Below are positions 35,518 to 43,458 of a DNA stretch of 64,000 bases, piece after piece. The first letter of the stretch is position 1. Each line of letters begins with the position of its first letter. Where the stretch lies: the NCBI GenBank assembly GCA_017429205.1, contig JAFRPH010000004.1, forward strand, positions 14,820-78,819, in the 5' to 3' direction. The translations under genes and the position numbers were made by a program. The stretch comes from Bacteroidales bacterium. GTDB taxonomy: Bacteria > Bacteroidota > Bacteroidia > Bacteroidales > UBA932. The notes beneath the pieces were generated by a model. It was not told the origin of the DNA. It did no database searches and was given only the letters and a program-made list of their open reading frames with translations.

Positions 35518-38500
35518 TTAGAATTTGACATTGACACCGAGAGAGAAGACGCGGGCGACCGGATAGGCGCGGCCGCTGCCGTCGGCATTGTATTCCGGGT
35601 CCCAGCCGCCGCGCATGCGGGACAGGGTCAAGGCGTTCTCCACGCTCAGGAAGGTGCGGAGCTCGGTCAGGTGCAGCTTGCGCATCCAGTCACCCTGGAA
35701 GCTGTAGCCGGCCTGGACGTTCTTCAGACGCAGGTAGGAGGCGTCCTGGATCCAGAAGTCGGACTTCGTGGCATTGTTGGTGGACTCGGAGCCCATCGTC
35801 AGACGCGGATAGGAAGCGTTCGGGTTGAGCGGGGTCCAGCGGTCCATGTGGAAGTCGTGGACCGGGCCCTCGTTGTTGTTGTGGAAAGCCTCGACGGCCT
35901 CGCCGCGCATCCAGCGGCTGCGACGGCCGACGCCCTGCGCGAAGACGGAGAGGAAGAAGCCCTTCCACTGCATGTTGTACGAGAGACCGAAGGTGTAGCG
36001 CGGGAAGTCGTTGCCCACGACGAAGCGGTCGTCGTCGTTGATGACGCCGTTGCCGTCCTTGTCGATGTAGCGGATGTCGCCGGCGCGCGGGACGATGCCC
36101 TCGAGATGCGGGCTGGAAGCGGCTTCCTCGTCGCTCTGGAACAGTCCGTTGTTGCGCAGCGCATAGTAGGAATACAGCGGGAAGCCTTCCTTGATGATGG
36201 ACACGACGTCGTAGCCGAAGAAGAGGTCCTCACCCTTGGTGTCGATGACCTTGTTCCAGCTGTCGGAGACGTTGCCGGCGATGTTGTGGTTCACGGCGCC
36301 GGTGCGGAAGTGGTAGTTCAGGGAGAACTCCCAGCCGTAGCTGTCCACGGTGGCCGCGTTGGAGGTCGGGGCGCCGTTGCCGAACAGGCCCGGGACCGGC
36401 AGGCCGACGAGGATGTCGCGCGTGCGGTTCTGGAAGAAGTCGAAGCTGAGGTTCAGGTCGTTCTTGAACAGGCCCACGTCCACGCCCGCGTCGGCCATCC
36501 GGGTGGTCTCCCACTTGATGGCGGGATCGACGGAGGCGAAGTAGGCGGTCGGAGCGAGCTCGTCACCGAAGGTGATGCCCTGCGTGACGGTGACCGTCTG
36601 CATATAGCGGTAGGCGCCGATGCGGTTGTTACCCACCAGACCCCAGGAGCCGCGGAGCTTCAGGGACGGGATGACCGGGCGGATGGACTCCCACCAAGGC
36701 TCTTGCGACACGCGCCAGCCCAGGGAGAAGGACGGGAAGAGGCCGGAACGGTTCCCCTTCGCGAAATAGGAGGAGTAGTCGTTGCGGACGTTGAACTCGA
36801 AGAGGTACTTCTCGTCGTAGTTGTAGGTCAGGCGGCCGAAGCCGGAATAGAGGGACCAGTCGGAGGCGCCGCCGTCGTTGGAGACGTCGTCACCCTTGAG
36901 GTTGCCGACGAAGATGTCGTACTTGGAATTGTCGGTCAGGCGCTGGGTGCTGAAGTTCTTGGCGCTCTCGCCTTCGTAGGCGTAGCCCAGGAGCAGCGCG
37001 AAGTTGTGCTTGTCCGCGAACGTGTGCTCGTAGGAGAGGGTCGTGGTGGCCGTGAGCTTGGTCGCCCGGTAGAAGGACTCGGAGATGTGGTTCTCCTTGT
37101 CGCCGGAAGCGGCCGCCTTGGAGGCCATCCGGTTCTCGTGCGTGGCGTTGTTCAGGGCGCGGCCGCCCACGGTGGCGCCGAGGTGGAGCCCCTCGACGAT
37201 CTTGAAGTCGGCGCTGAGGGTGCCGCTCAGGTCGTCGTTGACGCTCTGGCGGTAGCCGCCCGCCTCCAGGCGCTCCAGGGAGTTGGAGTTGGAGCCGGAA
37301 GGATAGGTGTAGGTCCCGTCGGGATTCTTGATCTCATAGATGGCGGGCATGCGGTTCGCCTGCTCGATGATCCACTCCGTCCAGTAGGCGTGGTCCTTGA
37401 TCTTGTTGCGGGTGAACTGGCCGGTGGCGGTCAGGGTGAGGCGGTCGGAGACCTTGTGGCTCACGTTCAGACGGCCGTTGTAGCGGTCGAAACCGTAACC
37501 GGGGCCCTTGAAGAGGCTGTTCTGGTCCAGATAGCCCACGGAAGCCATATAGGAGAGGTTCTTGGCGCCGCCCGTCATCGACAGGTTGTGGGACATCATC
37601 GGCGCATAGTCCTTGTACAGCTCGCGGATCCACTTGACGTTGGTGCCGCCGTTGCGGAAGTCGGCGATCTGCTCGGCCGTGAACTTGGTGGAACGGCCGG
37701 AATTGACCGCGGCCTCGTTGTAGAGTTCGGCATAGATCCAGGAATCGACGACCGTCGGAAGGGCCGTCGGCTGCTGCATGCCGTAGGTGAAGTCATAATT
37801 GACGGAAACCTGTCCTTCGGCGCCCTTCTTCGTGGTGACGAGGATGACGCCGTTGGAAGCGCGGGATCCGTAGATGGCCGTGGAGGAGGCGTCCTTCAGG
37901 ACGGAAATCTGGTCGATGTCGTTGGGGTTCAGGTTCGCGAGCGAGCCCTCGATGCCGTCGATGATCACGAGCGGGTTGTTGTCGTTCATCGTGTTGAAAC
38001 CACGGATGTTCATCGAAGGGGTGCCGCCCGGGGTGGACGAACCCTGCTGGATCACGAGACCCGGCGTGGTGCCCTGGAGGCCTTCCAGGACGTTGGCGAT
38101 GGGCTTGCCCTCCAGCTCCTGGGTGGAGACGGAGGAGACGGCGCCGGTCAGGTTGACCTTCTTCTGGACACCGTAACCCACGACGACCGCGTCGTTCAGG
38201 AGGAGATTCTCCTCCGCGAGCTCGACGTTGAGGTTCGAACGGCCTTCGACCGGAACCTCTTTCGTCTCATAACCGATGGCCGAGATGACGAGGATGTCCT
38301 GCGGAGCCGTCTGCAGGGTGAAGAGGCCGTCCACGTCAGTCACCGTGCCGATGGAAGTGCCCTGGATGAGGACCGAGGCACCGATCACGGATTCGCCGTT
38401 GGAGACGACCTGGCCGGAAACCCGGTGCGTCCTGCTCTGGGCGAGCGCCGTCGGCGCCGCGCCCAGGCCGAGGAAGAGCACGGCGACGGCGAGGAACATC

Positions 38501-38562
38501 TTCCCGAGGGAGATGAACCGCCCGGCGCGGCCGCGCCTTTCACAGATCTGGTTAGGAATCAT
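35518..38562 (-). CDS. SusC-family TonB-dependent oligosaccharide transporter
   Basis: A 1014-residue outer-membrane transporter. A signal-anchor-like N-terminus (MFLAVAVLFLGLGAAPTALAQ) is preceded by 21 basic residues; the Met at 38499 is an alternative start. Then the carboxypeptidase-D-regulatory-like domain (VSGQVVSNGESVIGASVLIQ), the segment NDAVVVGYGVQKKVNLTGAV, the plug (NPLVIIDGIEGSLANLNPND, ISVLKDASSTAIYGSRASNG) and a long barrel ending in ARVFSLGVNVKF. It lies 20 bp after the ROK kinase gene and 13 bp before susD. With SusD and the SusE-like protein it forms the outer-membrane uptake complex of the alpha-mannan locus. Confidence 0.95.
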   Translation of the reverse strand: MIPNQICERRGRAGRFISLGKMFLAVAVLFLGLGAAPTALAQSRTHRVSGQVVSNGESVIGASVLIQGTSIGTVTDVDGLFTLQTAPQDILVISAIGYETKEVPVEGRSNLNVELAEENLLLNDAVVVGYGVQKKVNLTGAVSSVSTQELEGKPIANVLEGLQGTTPGLVIQQGSSTPGGTPSMNIRGFNTMNDNNPLVIIDGIEGSLANLNPNDIDQISVLKDASSTAIYGSRASNGVILVTTKKGAEGQVSVNYDFTYGMQQPTALPTVVDSWIYAELYNEAAVNSGRSTKFTAEQIADFRNGGTNVKWIRELYKDYAPMMSHNLSMTGGAKNLSYMASVGYLDQNSLFKGPGYGFDRYNGRLNVSHKVSDRLTLTATGQFTRNKIKDHAYWTEWIIEQANRMPAIYEIKNPDGTYTYPSGSNSNSLERLEAGGYRQSVNDDLSGTLSADFKIVEGLHLGATVGGRALNNATHENRMASKAAASGDKENHISESFYRATKLTATTTLSYEHTFADKHNFALLLGYAYEGESAKNFSTQRLTDNSKYDIFVGNLKGDDVSNDGGASDWSLYSGFGRLTYNYDEKYLFEFNVRNDYSSYFAKGNRSGLFPSFSLGWRVSQEPWWESIRPVIPSLKLRGSWGLVGNNRIGAYRYMQTVTVTQGITFGDELAPTAYFASVDPAIKWETTRMADAGVDVGLFKNDLNLSFDFFQNRTRDILVGLPVPGLFGNGAPTSNAATVDSYGWEFSLNYHFRTGAVNHNIAGNVSDSWNKVIDTKGEDLFFGYDVVSIIKEGFPLYSYYALRNNGLFQSDEEAASSPHLEGIVPRAGDIRYIDKDGNGVINDDDRFVVGNDFPRYTFGLSYNMQWKGFFLSVFAQGVGRRSRWMRGEAVEAFHNNNEGPVHDFHMDRWTPLNPNASYPRLTMGSESTNNATKSDFWIQDASYLRLKNVQAGYSFQGDWMRKLHLTELRTFLSVENALTLSRMRGGWDPEYNADGSGRAYPVARVFSLGVNVKF

Positions 38563-38582
38563 AATGAGATTGGTTTGGTTGT

Positions 38583-39689
38583 TTATTGGTTGTTTCTGTC
38601 GATTCCGGAAAGGGCGTAGGCGTAGGCGCCCAGGGCGACGGCCCGGCCGGTCCCGATCCGGGACACGGCGACGCCCGTCTTCTTCTCGCTGAGGTAGCGG
38701 ACCTCCCGGCCGGTTCCCGGGACGCGCACCAGGGAGGAACGGTCCTCGAGGAAGGCCTGCATCCCTTCCGGGGTGGTCAAGTCCTCCACCTGCATCTGGA
38801 GGCAGGGAATCGAGGTGCCGGTGAGCATCAGGCGGTTCTTGCGCATCGCGCCGACCATGGCCGGCACGATGTACTTCGCCGCGCCCGACAGGCCGCCGCC
38901 GATCACGACGATCCCGTCCACGATGTCCAGGGCGTGAATCACGGCTTCGGCCGCGGCGACGCCCAGGCGCTCGAAGGCGCTCCGGGCTGCGTCCGCATTC
39001 CCGGCCAGCTTCCCTTCGGCAATGTCGAAAATAGCCTTCGGGGAGAGTTCCCGGCCGTCCGCAGGGTCCCCTTCGTGGTACATCCGCCGGACGGCCCGGC
39101 TACTGACGCTTTCCTCCGCGATCAGCGACGGATTGTGGACATTCCGCATCAGCCAGACATCGCCGCCGCAGCCGTTGTCCCCGCGCAGGAGCCGTCCGTC
39201 CAGGACGACGCCGCCGCCGAAGCCGGTTCCGAGCGTGATGCCCAGGAGGTTATGGTAACGCTTCGAGCTTCCGGACGCCTCCAGGGCGGCGTTCAGCTCC
39301 GGCAGGATGCCCGAGAGGGCCTCGCCATAGGCGAACAGGTTGCCGTCGTTGTTGATGAAGACCGGAAGTCCGAAGACATCTTCCAGGTAGGGGCCCATCG
39401 CGACGCCGTCCTTGAAACAAGGGAAGTTGGGCAGGTCGCCGATGATGCCGTTCTCGTAGTCCGCCGGCCCCGGGAAGGCGAAGCTGATGGCGACGGCCGG
39501 GGTGTCCAGCAGGGACTGCACCCGGTCGAACCCTTCCACCAGCACCTCCAGGCAGCGCTGCACGTCGTCGGTGACCGCGTCCATCCGGACGGGCTCCACG
39601 ACTTCCTCGCCGCCGCGGATGGCGGAGAACACGAAGTTCGTGCCGCCGGCGTCGAGGGTCAAAACTGTTCTCTGGTCGTTCTCGTACAT
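38583..39689 (-). CDS. ROK-family sugar kinase
   Basis: A 368-residue cytoplasmic kinase. The phosphate-binding motif TLDAGGTNFVFSAI, the catalytic segment PVFINNDGNLFAYGEAL with the base Asp, ITLGTGFGGGVVLDGRLLRG and VIGGGLSGAAKYIVPAM are ROK features. The zinc cluster CxCGxxGC of many ROK kinases is reduced to GDNGCGGDVW. In this operon, 4 bp after manA and ahead of susC, it would phosphorylate mannose released from mannan to mannose-6-phosphate, which ManA then isomerises. The substrate is inferred; glucose, fructose or allose kinases look alike. Confidence 0.88.
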   Translation of the reverse strand: MYENDQRTVLTLDAGGTNFVFSAIRGGEEVVEPVRMDAVTDDVQRCLEVLVEGFDRVQSLLDTPAVAISFAFPGPADYENGIIGDLPNFPCFKDGVAMGPYLEDVFGLPVFINNDGNLFAYGEALSGILPELNAALEASGSSKRYHNLLGITLGTGFGGGVVLDGRLLRGDNGCGGDVWLMRNVHNPSLIAEESVSSRAVRRMYHEGDPADGRELSPKAIFDIAEGKLAGNADAARSAFERLGVAAAEAVIHALDIVDGIVVIGGGLSGAAKYIVPAMVGAMRKNRLMLTGTSIPCLQMQVEDLTTPEGMQAFLEDRSSLVRVPGTGREVRYLSEKKTGVAVSRIGTGRAVALGAYAYALSGIDRNNQ

Positions 39690-39693
39690 AAGC

Positions 39694-41421
39694 TTATGCG
39701 TTGAACCGGACGGATGCCCGGATGGTCATACAGGTTTTTCCTTCGGACAGTCCGCTGGGACGGACCGTGTATTCCTCCACGCTGGCGGGGATGATAAAGG
39801 TTTCCGCGTAGTGGACCACGAACGGCTCGAAACGCCCGTCCGGGCTTTCCACGACGGCTTCCTCACCCTCCACCAGGTTCAGCACATGCACGCTGTTCTC
39901 CGTCCGGAAAGTCACCGGCACCGAGAAGGAGGTGCGGCGCGTCTCGATGAACTCGTTCGGATGGAGGCCGGTCTTGATTTCCTTCCAGCCTTCCCCTTCC
40001 GCCACGTCGCTGAAATGGTTGGCGAGATGGGCCTTCACATAGTCGGTGTCACGCTCCCACTGGATGACGTGACGGCCGCGCTCCACGTTGATCGGGCGGG
40101 GTTTTCCGTCCAGGCCCAGCCGACCCCAGTCCCAGAGTTTGAAGGTGAAGATGTTGGGGGTGGAGCTGATCTCGAGGACCATGCTGCCCGCGCCGGAGCA
40201 GTGGATGGTGCCGCCGGGAATCAGGTAATGGTCGTGCTTCTTCGCGGGAATCTTGTTCACATATTTCTCGGCATCGAAGACGAGCTCGCCGCGCTGGGCG
40301 GCCCGGAGGTCTTCGATCATCTGCACGCGGTCGACCCCCTTCTTGAGGCCCAGGTAGACGACCGCATCCGGCTGGGCGTCCAGCAGGTAGTAGCTTTCGT
40401 CCTGCGTGTAGGGCATGCCGAACTGCTCGCGGATGAACTGCGTGGTCGGATGGACCTGCAGGCTCAGGTTGCCGCCGCCCATCGTGTCCAGGAAGTCGAA
40501 CCGGATGGGGAAATCCTTGCCGAAACGCGCCTCGACGGGCGCTCCGAGGACTTCGCGGGCGCGGAGGAGGATCAAGTCGTTGGAAGGAAGTTCGAACTTG
40601 ACCCCTTCCACCTCCAGCAGGAGGCTGTTCTCCTCGGGGACGCAGTCGAAGCACCAGCCGAAGTTCGGCACCTCGCGATCCAGGTCGCACACGTCCTTCA
40701 TCCACTGGCCTCCCCAGGGAGCGGGGTCGAAGAATGGCACGACGCGGAAAGGCTTGCGGGCGGTCTTGTCGATGCCGCGGAAGAAGGTCTCGCGGGAGAT
40801 CATCTTCGGGTCGCCGGCCGCATTGGTGTCGATCCACCAGTCCACGCGCGCGAACAAAGTATCTTTATAATAGTCCAGAACCCGCCAGTCGATGAACAGG
40901 CCGCGCTTGTACTGGATGGACACCGGGTCTTCGCGGTTGTCCACGCCCAGACCGCACACTTCGTGGCGACGGAAGCGCTGCTGGATTTCCCAGCGGGCCA
41001 TGTCGGCATAGGCCAGGACGGCGTGCTGCGGGGCGACGAGCGCGGCGCCGGCGCCGAGGATGAGGACATCCTCCCCCGCCGTCTCCAGCTCGGTGCGGAC
41101 GGCGGCGAGCTTCTCCGCGTCGAAGAAATCCGGCATCCGCAGGTTCGTGACGTAGCCGAACAGGACGTCGTCCGTCATGAACGGATCCGTCATCCGGCGG
41201 ATCTCCGCCTCGGGCTTCATCAGGTCCCGCATCCGGATGATCCGGCTGAAACCGGGCAGCAGGCCTTCGGTGATCTCCGCTTCGTGCACGCCGGCGTACC
41301 AGTCTACCGCCAGGGGTCCCTTCCGCTCACGGCCCAGCGCTTCACGGATGGCATCCCAACTATGAAAAAGCGCGCCTTCGGTGCGTGTAGCGGGGTATTT
41401 GTCGTAATTCGGGCTCCTCAT
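39694..41421 (-). CDS. manA: Class I mannose-6-phosphate isomerase, long form with extra N-terminal domain
   Basis: First gene of the operon; interconverts mannose-6-phosphate and fructose-6-phosphate. The isomerase domain starts near residue 220 (PFRVVPFFDPAPWGGQWMK). Zinc-site motifs are MGGGNLSLQVHPTTQ (Gln and His), KKHDHYLIPGGTIHCSGAG and VLEISSTPNIF. The first 215 residues are an extra domain (LAVDWYAGVHEAEITEG, DDVLFGYVTNLRM, VLILGAGAALVAPQHAVL); it looks like a nucleotide-kinase fold without an intact P-loop, but I cannot name it. The full length is 575 residues against about 320-390 for the short form. A promoter and a candidate GntR operator lie directly upstream of the ATG. Confidence 0.92.
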   Translation of the reverse strand: MRSPNYDKYPATRTEGALFHSWDAIREALGRERKGPLAVDWYAGVHEAEITEGLLPGFSRIIRMRDLMKPEAEIRRMTDPFMTDDVLFGYVTNLRMPDFFDAEKLAAVRTELETAGEDVLILGAGAALVAPQHAVLAYADMARWEIQQRFRRHEVCGLGVDNREDPVSIQYKRGLFIDWRVLDYYKDTLFARVDWWIDTNAAGDPKMISRETFFRGIDKTARKPFRVVPFFDPAPWGGQWMKDVCDLDREVPNFGWCFDCVPEENSLLLEVEGVKFELPSNDLILLRAREVLGAPVEARFGKDFPIRFDFLDTMGGGNLSLQVHPTTQFIREQFGMPYTQDESYYLLDAQPDAVVYLGLKKGVDRVQMIEDLRAAQRGELVFDAEKYVNKIPAKKHDHYLIPGGTIHCSGAGSMVLEISSTPNIFTFKLWDWGRLGLDGKPRPINVERGRHVIQWERDTDYVKAHLANHFSDVAEGEGWKEIKTGLHPNEFIETRRTSFSVPVTFRTENSVHVLNLVEGEEAVVESPDGRFEPFVVHYAETFIIPASVEEYTVRPSGLSEGKTCMTIRASVRFNA

Positions 41422-41422
41422 A

Positions 41423-41436
41423 TATGTATGAACATA
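41423..41436. promoter_or_regulatory. Candidate GntR operator, site 1 (manA leader)
   Basis: On the minus strand TATGTTCATACATA, an inverted repeat TATGT-TCAT-ACATA, between the manA -7 box and its ATG. Two further sites at the permease promoter differ by one and three bases. Confidence 0.65.
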
Positions 41437-41449
41437 GTTTTAGTTTGTG

Positions 41450-41457
41450 CAAATATA
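41450..41457 (-). promoter_or_regulatory. -7 box of the manA-to-GH76 operon
   Basis: TATATTTG on the minus strand, 28 nt before the ATG. The -33 region is poor (no TTTG at 19-20 nt), which fits a regulated promoter. Confidence 0.6.
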
Positions 41458-41488
41458 TGAAAGATTTTCATAAAACATAGAATTTTTC

Positions 41489-41496
41489 TACTTTTG
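41489..41496 (+). promoter_or_regulatory. -7 box of the GntR gene
   Basis: TACTTTTG, 18 nt before the ATG at 41515. The manA and GntR promoters are back to back within 93 bp. Confidence 0.65.
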
Positions 41497-41514
41497 TGCA
41501 GAAAAATCCGTACT

Positions 41515-42237
41515 ATGACCATCGACCACCACAGCACCGTCCCCCTGCACATCCAGGCGCAGCAGCTCCTGCGGGAGCTCATCGAGTCGGAAGAATACAA
41601 GAACGGGAAGATGCTCCCGAAGGAGATCGAGCTGGCCGAGCAGCTCCACATCTCCCGCAACACGCTCCGGCAGGCCATCAACCAGCTGGTCTTCGAAGGC
41701 CTGCTGGTCCGCAAGAAAGGCGTCGGCACGAAAGTGGCCCGGAAGAGCATCAGCGGCGGGGTCAAGAACTGGCTGAGCTTCTCCCAGGAGATGAAAATGC
41801 TGGGCATCGAGGTGCGGAACTTCGAGCTCCACATCAGCCGGAAACGCCCGAATCCCGAGATCGCCGGCTTCTTCGAGGTCGACGACGAAGCCCGCTGCGT
41901 GGTGATGGAACGGGTGCGCGGAAATCCGTCCTTCCCGTTCGTCTATTTCATCTCCTATTTCAATCCGAAACTGCCCATCACGGGCGAAGAGAACTACAAC
42001 ATGCCCCTCTACGAGATGCTGGAGACCAACTACGGCATCGTCGTAAAGACCTCGAAGGAAGCCGTTTCCGCCCGGCTGGCGGGAGACATGGTCGCGGAGA
42101 AGCTGGAAATCTCCCCGAACGACCCGATCCTCATCCGGAAGCGGTTCGTCTATGACGAGAAGGGAGTTCCCGTGGAATACAACATCGGTTACTACCGCGC
42201 CGACAGCTTCACCTACACGATCGAGGCTTCCCGCTGA
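41515..42237 (+). CDS. GntR/UTRA (HutC-type) transcriptional regulator
   Basis: A 240-residue regulator. N-terminal winged helix (VPLHIQAQQLLRELI, MLPKEIELAEQLHISRNTLR, AINQLVFEGLLVRKKGVGT) and a C-terminal UTRA effector domain (ERVRGNPSFPFVYFISYF, DPILIRKRFVYDEKGVPVEY) that in relatives binds sugar phosphates. It is divergent from manA and tail-to-tail with the permease gene, overlapping that gene's 3' end by 25 bp. The sites at 41423-41436, 43388-43401 and 43440-43453 are its likely operators. I infer repression of the mannan operon and permease, relieved by a mannose-derived phosphate. Start at 41515 chosen as it follows the promoter. Confidence 0.93.
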   Translation: MTIDHHSTVPLHIQAQQLLRELIESEEYKNGKMLPKEIELAEQLHISRNTLRQAINQLVFEGLLVRKKGVGTKVARKSISGGVKNWLSFSQEMKMLGIEVRNFELHISRKRPNPEIAGFFEVDDEARCVVMERVRGNPSFPFVYFISYFNPKLPITGEENYNMPLYEMLETNYGIVVKTSKEAVSARLAGDMVAEKLEISPNDPILIRKRFVYDEKGVPVEYNIGYYRADSFTYTIEASR

Positions 42238-43385
42238 CGGCGGCCGGCCGCGAACGCGCACCACACCAGATACGCCAGGCACAGGGTGATCACCAGGAGC
42301 GATCCGCGCTGGTTGCCCACCCATTCCGTCGCAAGGCCCATCAGCGGCGGGATGACGGCGCCGCCGCACACGCCGGTGATCATGAAGCCGGAAATCTCGT
42401 TCGCCTTCTCGGGACGGGCCTTCAGGGCCTGGGAGAACAGGACGGAGAAGACGCTGGAGCAGAAGAAGCCGATGCCGCCGATGCCCGCGAGGATGGCCCA
42501 GGCGGGACGGACGAAGAACAGGAACGCCATCGAAGCGACCGCCAGGAACAGATTAATTTTCAGATATTTGATATCGTCCATCCGGGCGAGCAGGAAGGTG
42601 CCGAGGAAGGCGCCGATGGTCCTGCAGATGAAATAGACGCTGGCGCCGAGGGACGCCTTGTCCACGTCCATGCCACAACGCTCGATCAGGAGCTTCGCGG
42701 ACACGGTGTTCGTGCCCACATCCACGCCCACGATGAAGAAAATGCCCAGGAAGAACAGCAGGACGGTCTTGTCGCCCAGCAGGCCGAAGGCCTCCTTCAG
42801 GGACGTGGCCTTTCCGCTCTCGGCCTCCTTGGGGATCTCGGTCACTTCCAGCAGGAGGAAAGAGAGCAGCGTGATGGCCGCATAGATCGTGAACAGGTAC
42901 TTCCAGTTGCCGAAGGCCGCCGTGGCCGCCAGGGCCAGGAACGGGGCGCAGAAGGACGAGACCGCCTTCACCACCTGGCCGCCGGTGAGGCAGCTGGTGA
43001 GCCGCTCCCCTTTCACCACGTTGGTCAGCAGCGGGTTCAGCGACACCTGGAGCAGGGTGTTGCCGATGCCCAGGAGGATGAAGGCCACCATCGCGGAGAC
43101 GAACGTATAGGAGAAGAAAGGAATGAGCATGCCCACGAACGTGACGGCGTTGCTCACCTGCACCATCGCCTTGCGGCCGATCCGGTTCATCAGGATGGCA
43201 GCCGGCACCGACAGGAACAGGAACCAGATGAACACCATCGAGGGGATGAAGCCCGCCAAGGACTCGCTCAGGGCGAAATCCTGCTTGAGATAGCTGGTGG
43301 CGATGCCCACGACATCGCAAAATCCCATCACAAAGAAGGTCGCAAGGACGGGAACGAAGTTGAATTTCCGGATCAGAGATCGCAT
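42213..43385 (-). CDS. FHS-family (FucP/GluP-like) sugar:H+ permease
   Basis: About 390 residues with 12 hydrophobic segments. FVPVLATFFVMGFCDVVGIA at the N-terminus, LSVPAAILMNRIGRKAMVQV, GIGNTLLQVSLNPLLTNVV and GGAVIPPLMGLATEW match fucose/glucose-type permeases of Bacteroidetes. Placed beside the GntR gene and carrying two copies of the candidate operator, it is probably the inner-membrane importer of mannose or small manno-oligosaccharides. I set the start at 43385 (MRSLIRKFNF); the ATG at 43400 begins only 5 nt after the -7 box. The 3' end overlaps the convergent GntR gene by 25 bp. Confidence 0.9.
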   Translation of the reverse strand: MRSLIRKFNFVPVLATFFVMGFCDVVGIATSYLKQDFALSESLAGFIPSMVFIWFLFLSVPAAILMNRIGRKAMVQVSNAVTFVGMLIPFFSYTFVSAMVAFILLGIGNTLLQVSLNPLLTNVVKGERLTSCLTGGQVVKAVSSFCAPFLALAATAAFGNWKYLFTIYAAITLLSFLLLEVTEIPKEAESGKATSLKEAFGLLGDKTVLLFFLGIFFIVGVDVGTNTVSAKLLIERCGMDVDKASLGASVYFICRTIGAFLGTFLLARMDDIKYLKINLFLAVASMAFLFFVRPAWAILAGIGGIGFFCSSVFSVLFSQALKARPEKANEISGFMITGVCGGAVIPPLMGLATEWVGNQRGSLLVITLCLAYLVWCAFAAGRRQREASIV

Positions 43386-43387
43386 AG

Positions 43388-43401
43388 TTTGTTCAAACAT
43401 T
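43388..43401. promoter_or_regulatory. Candidate GntR operator, site 2 (permease transcription start)
   Basis: TTTGTTCAAACATT; the core GTTTG-TT-CAAAC at 43387-43398 is itself an inverted repeat. It matches site 1 at 11 of 14 positions and lies just downstream of the -7 box. Confidence 0.6.
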
Positions 43402-43405
43402 TTCG

Positions 43406-43436
43406 CAAAGATAAGAATCACCAGCGAATAATCAAA
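43406..43436 (-). promoter_or_regulatory. Promoter of the permease gene
   Basis: Minus strand: TTTG at 43436-43433, 19 nt, TATCTTTG at 43413-43406. Confidence 0.78.
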
Positions 43437-43439
43437 CTT

Positions 43440-43453
43440 TATGTATGAACAAA
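43440..43453. promoter_or_regulatory. Candidate GntR operator, site 3 (upstream of permease -33 box)
   Basis: On the minus strand TTTGTTCATACATA, 13 of 14 identical to site 1. It lies directly upstream of the -33 box and 5 bp beyond the lnt stop codon. Confidence 0.65.
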
Positions 43454-43458
43454 TAGGA

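Noticed and set aside
26590..38619. Three very long plus-strand open frames over the alpha-mannan operon.
   Set aside because: All are antisense to well-supported GH76, GH92, SusE, SusD and SusC genes and show only shadow composition.
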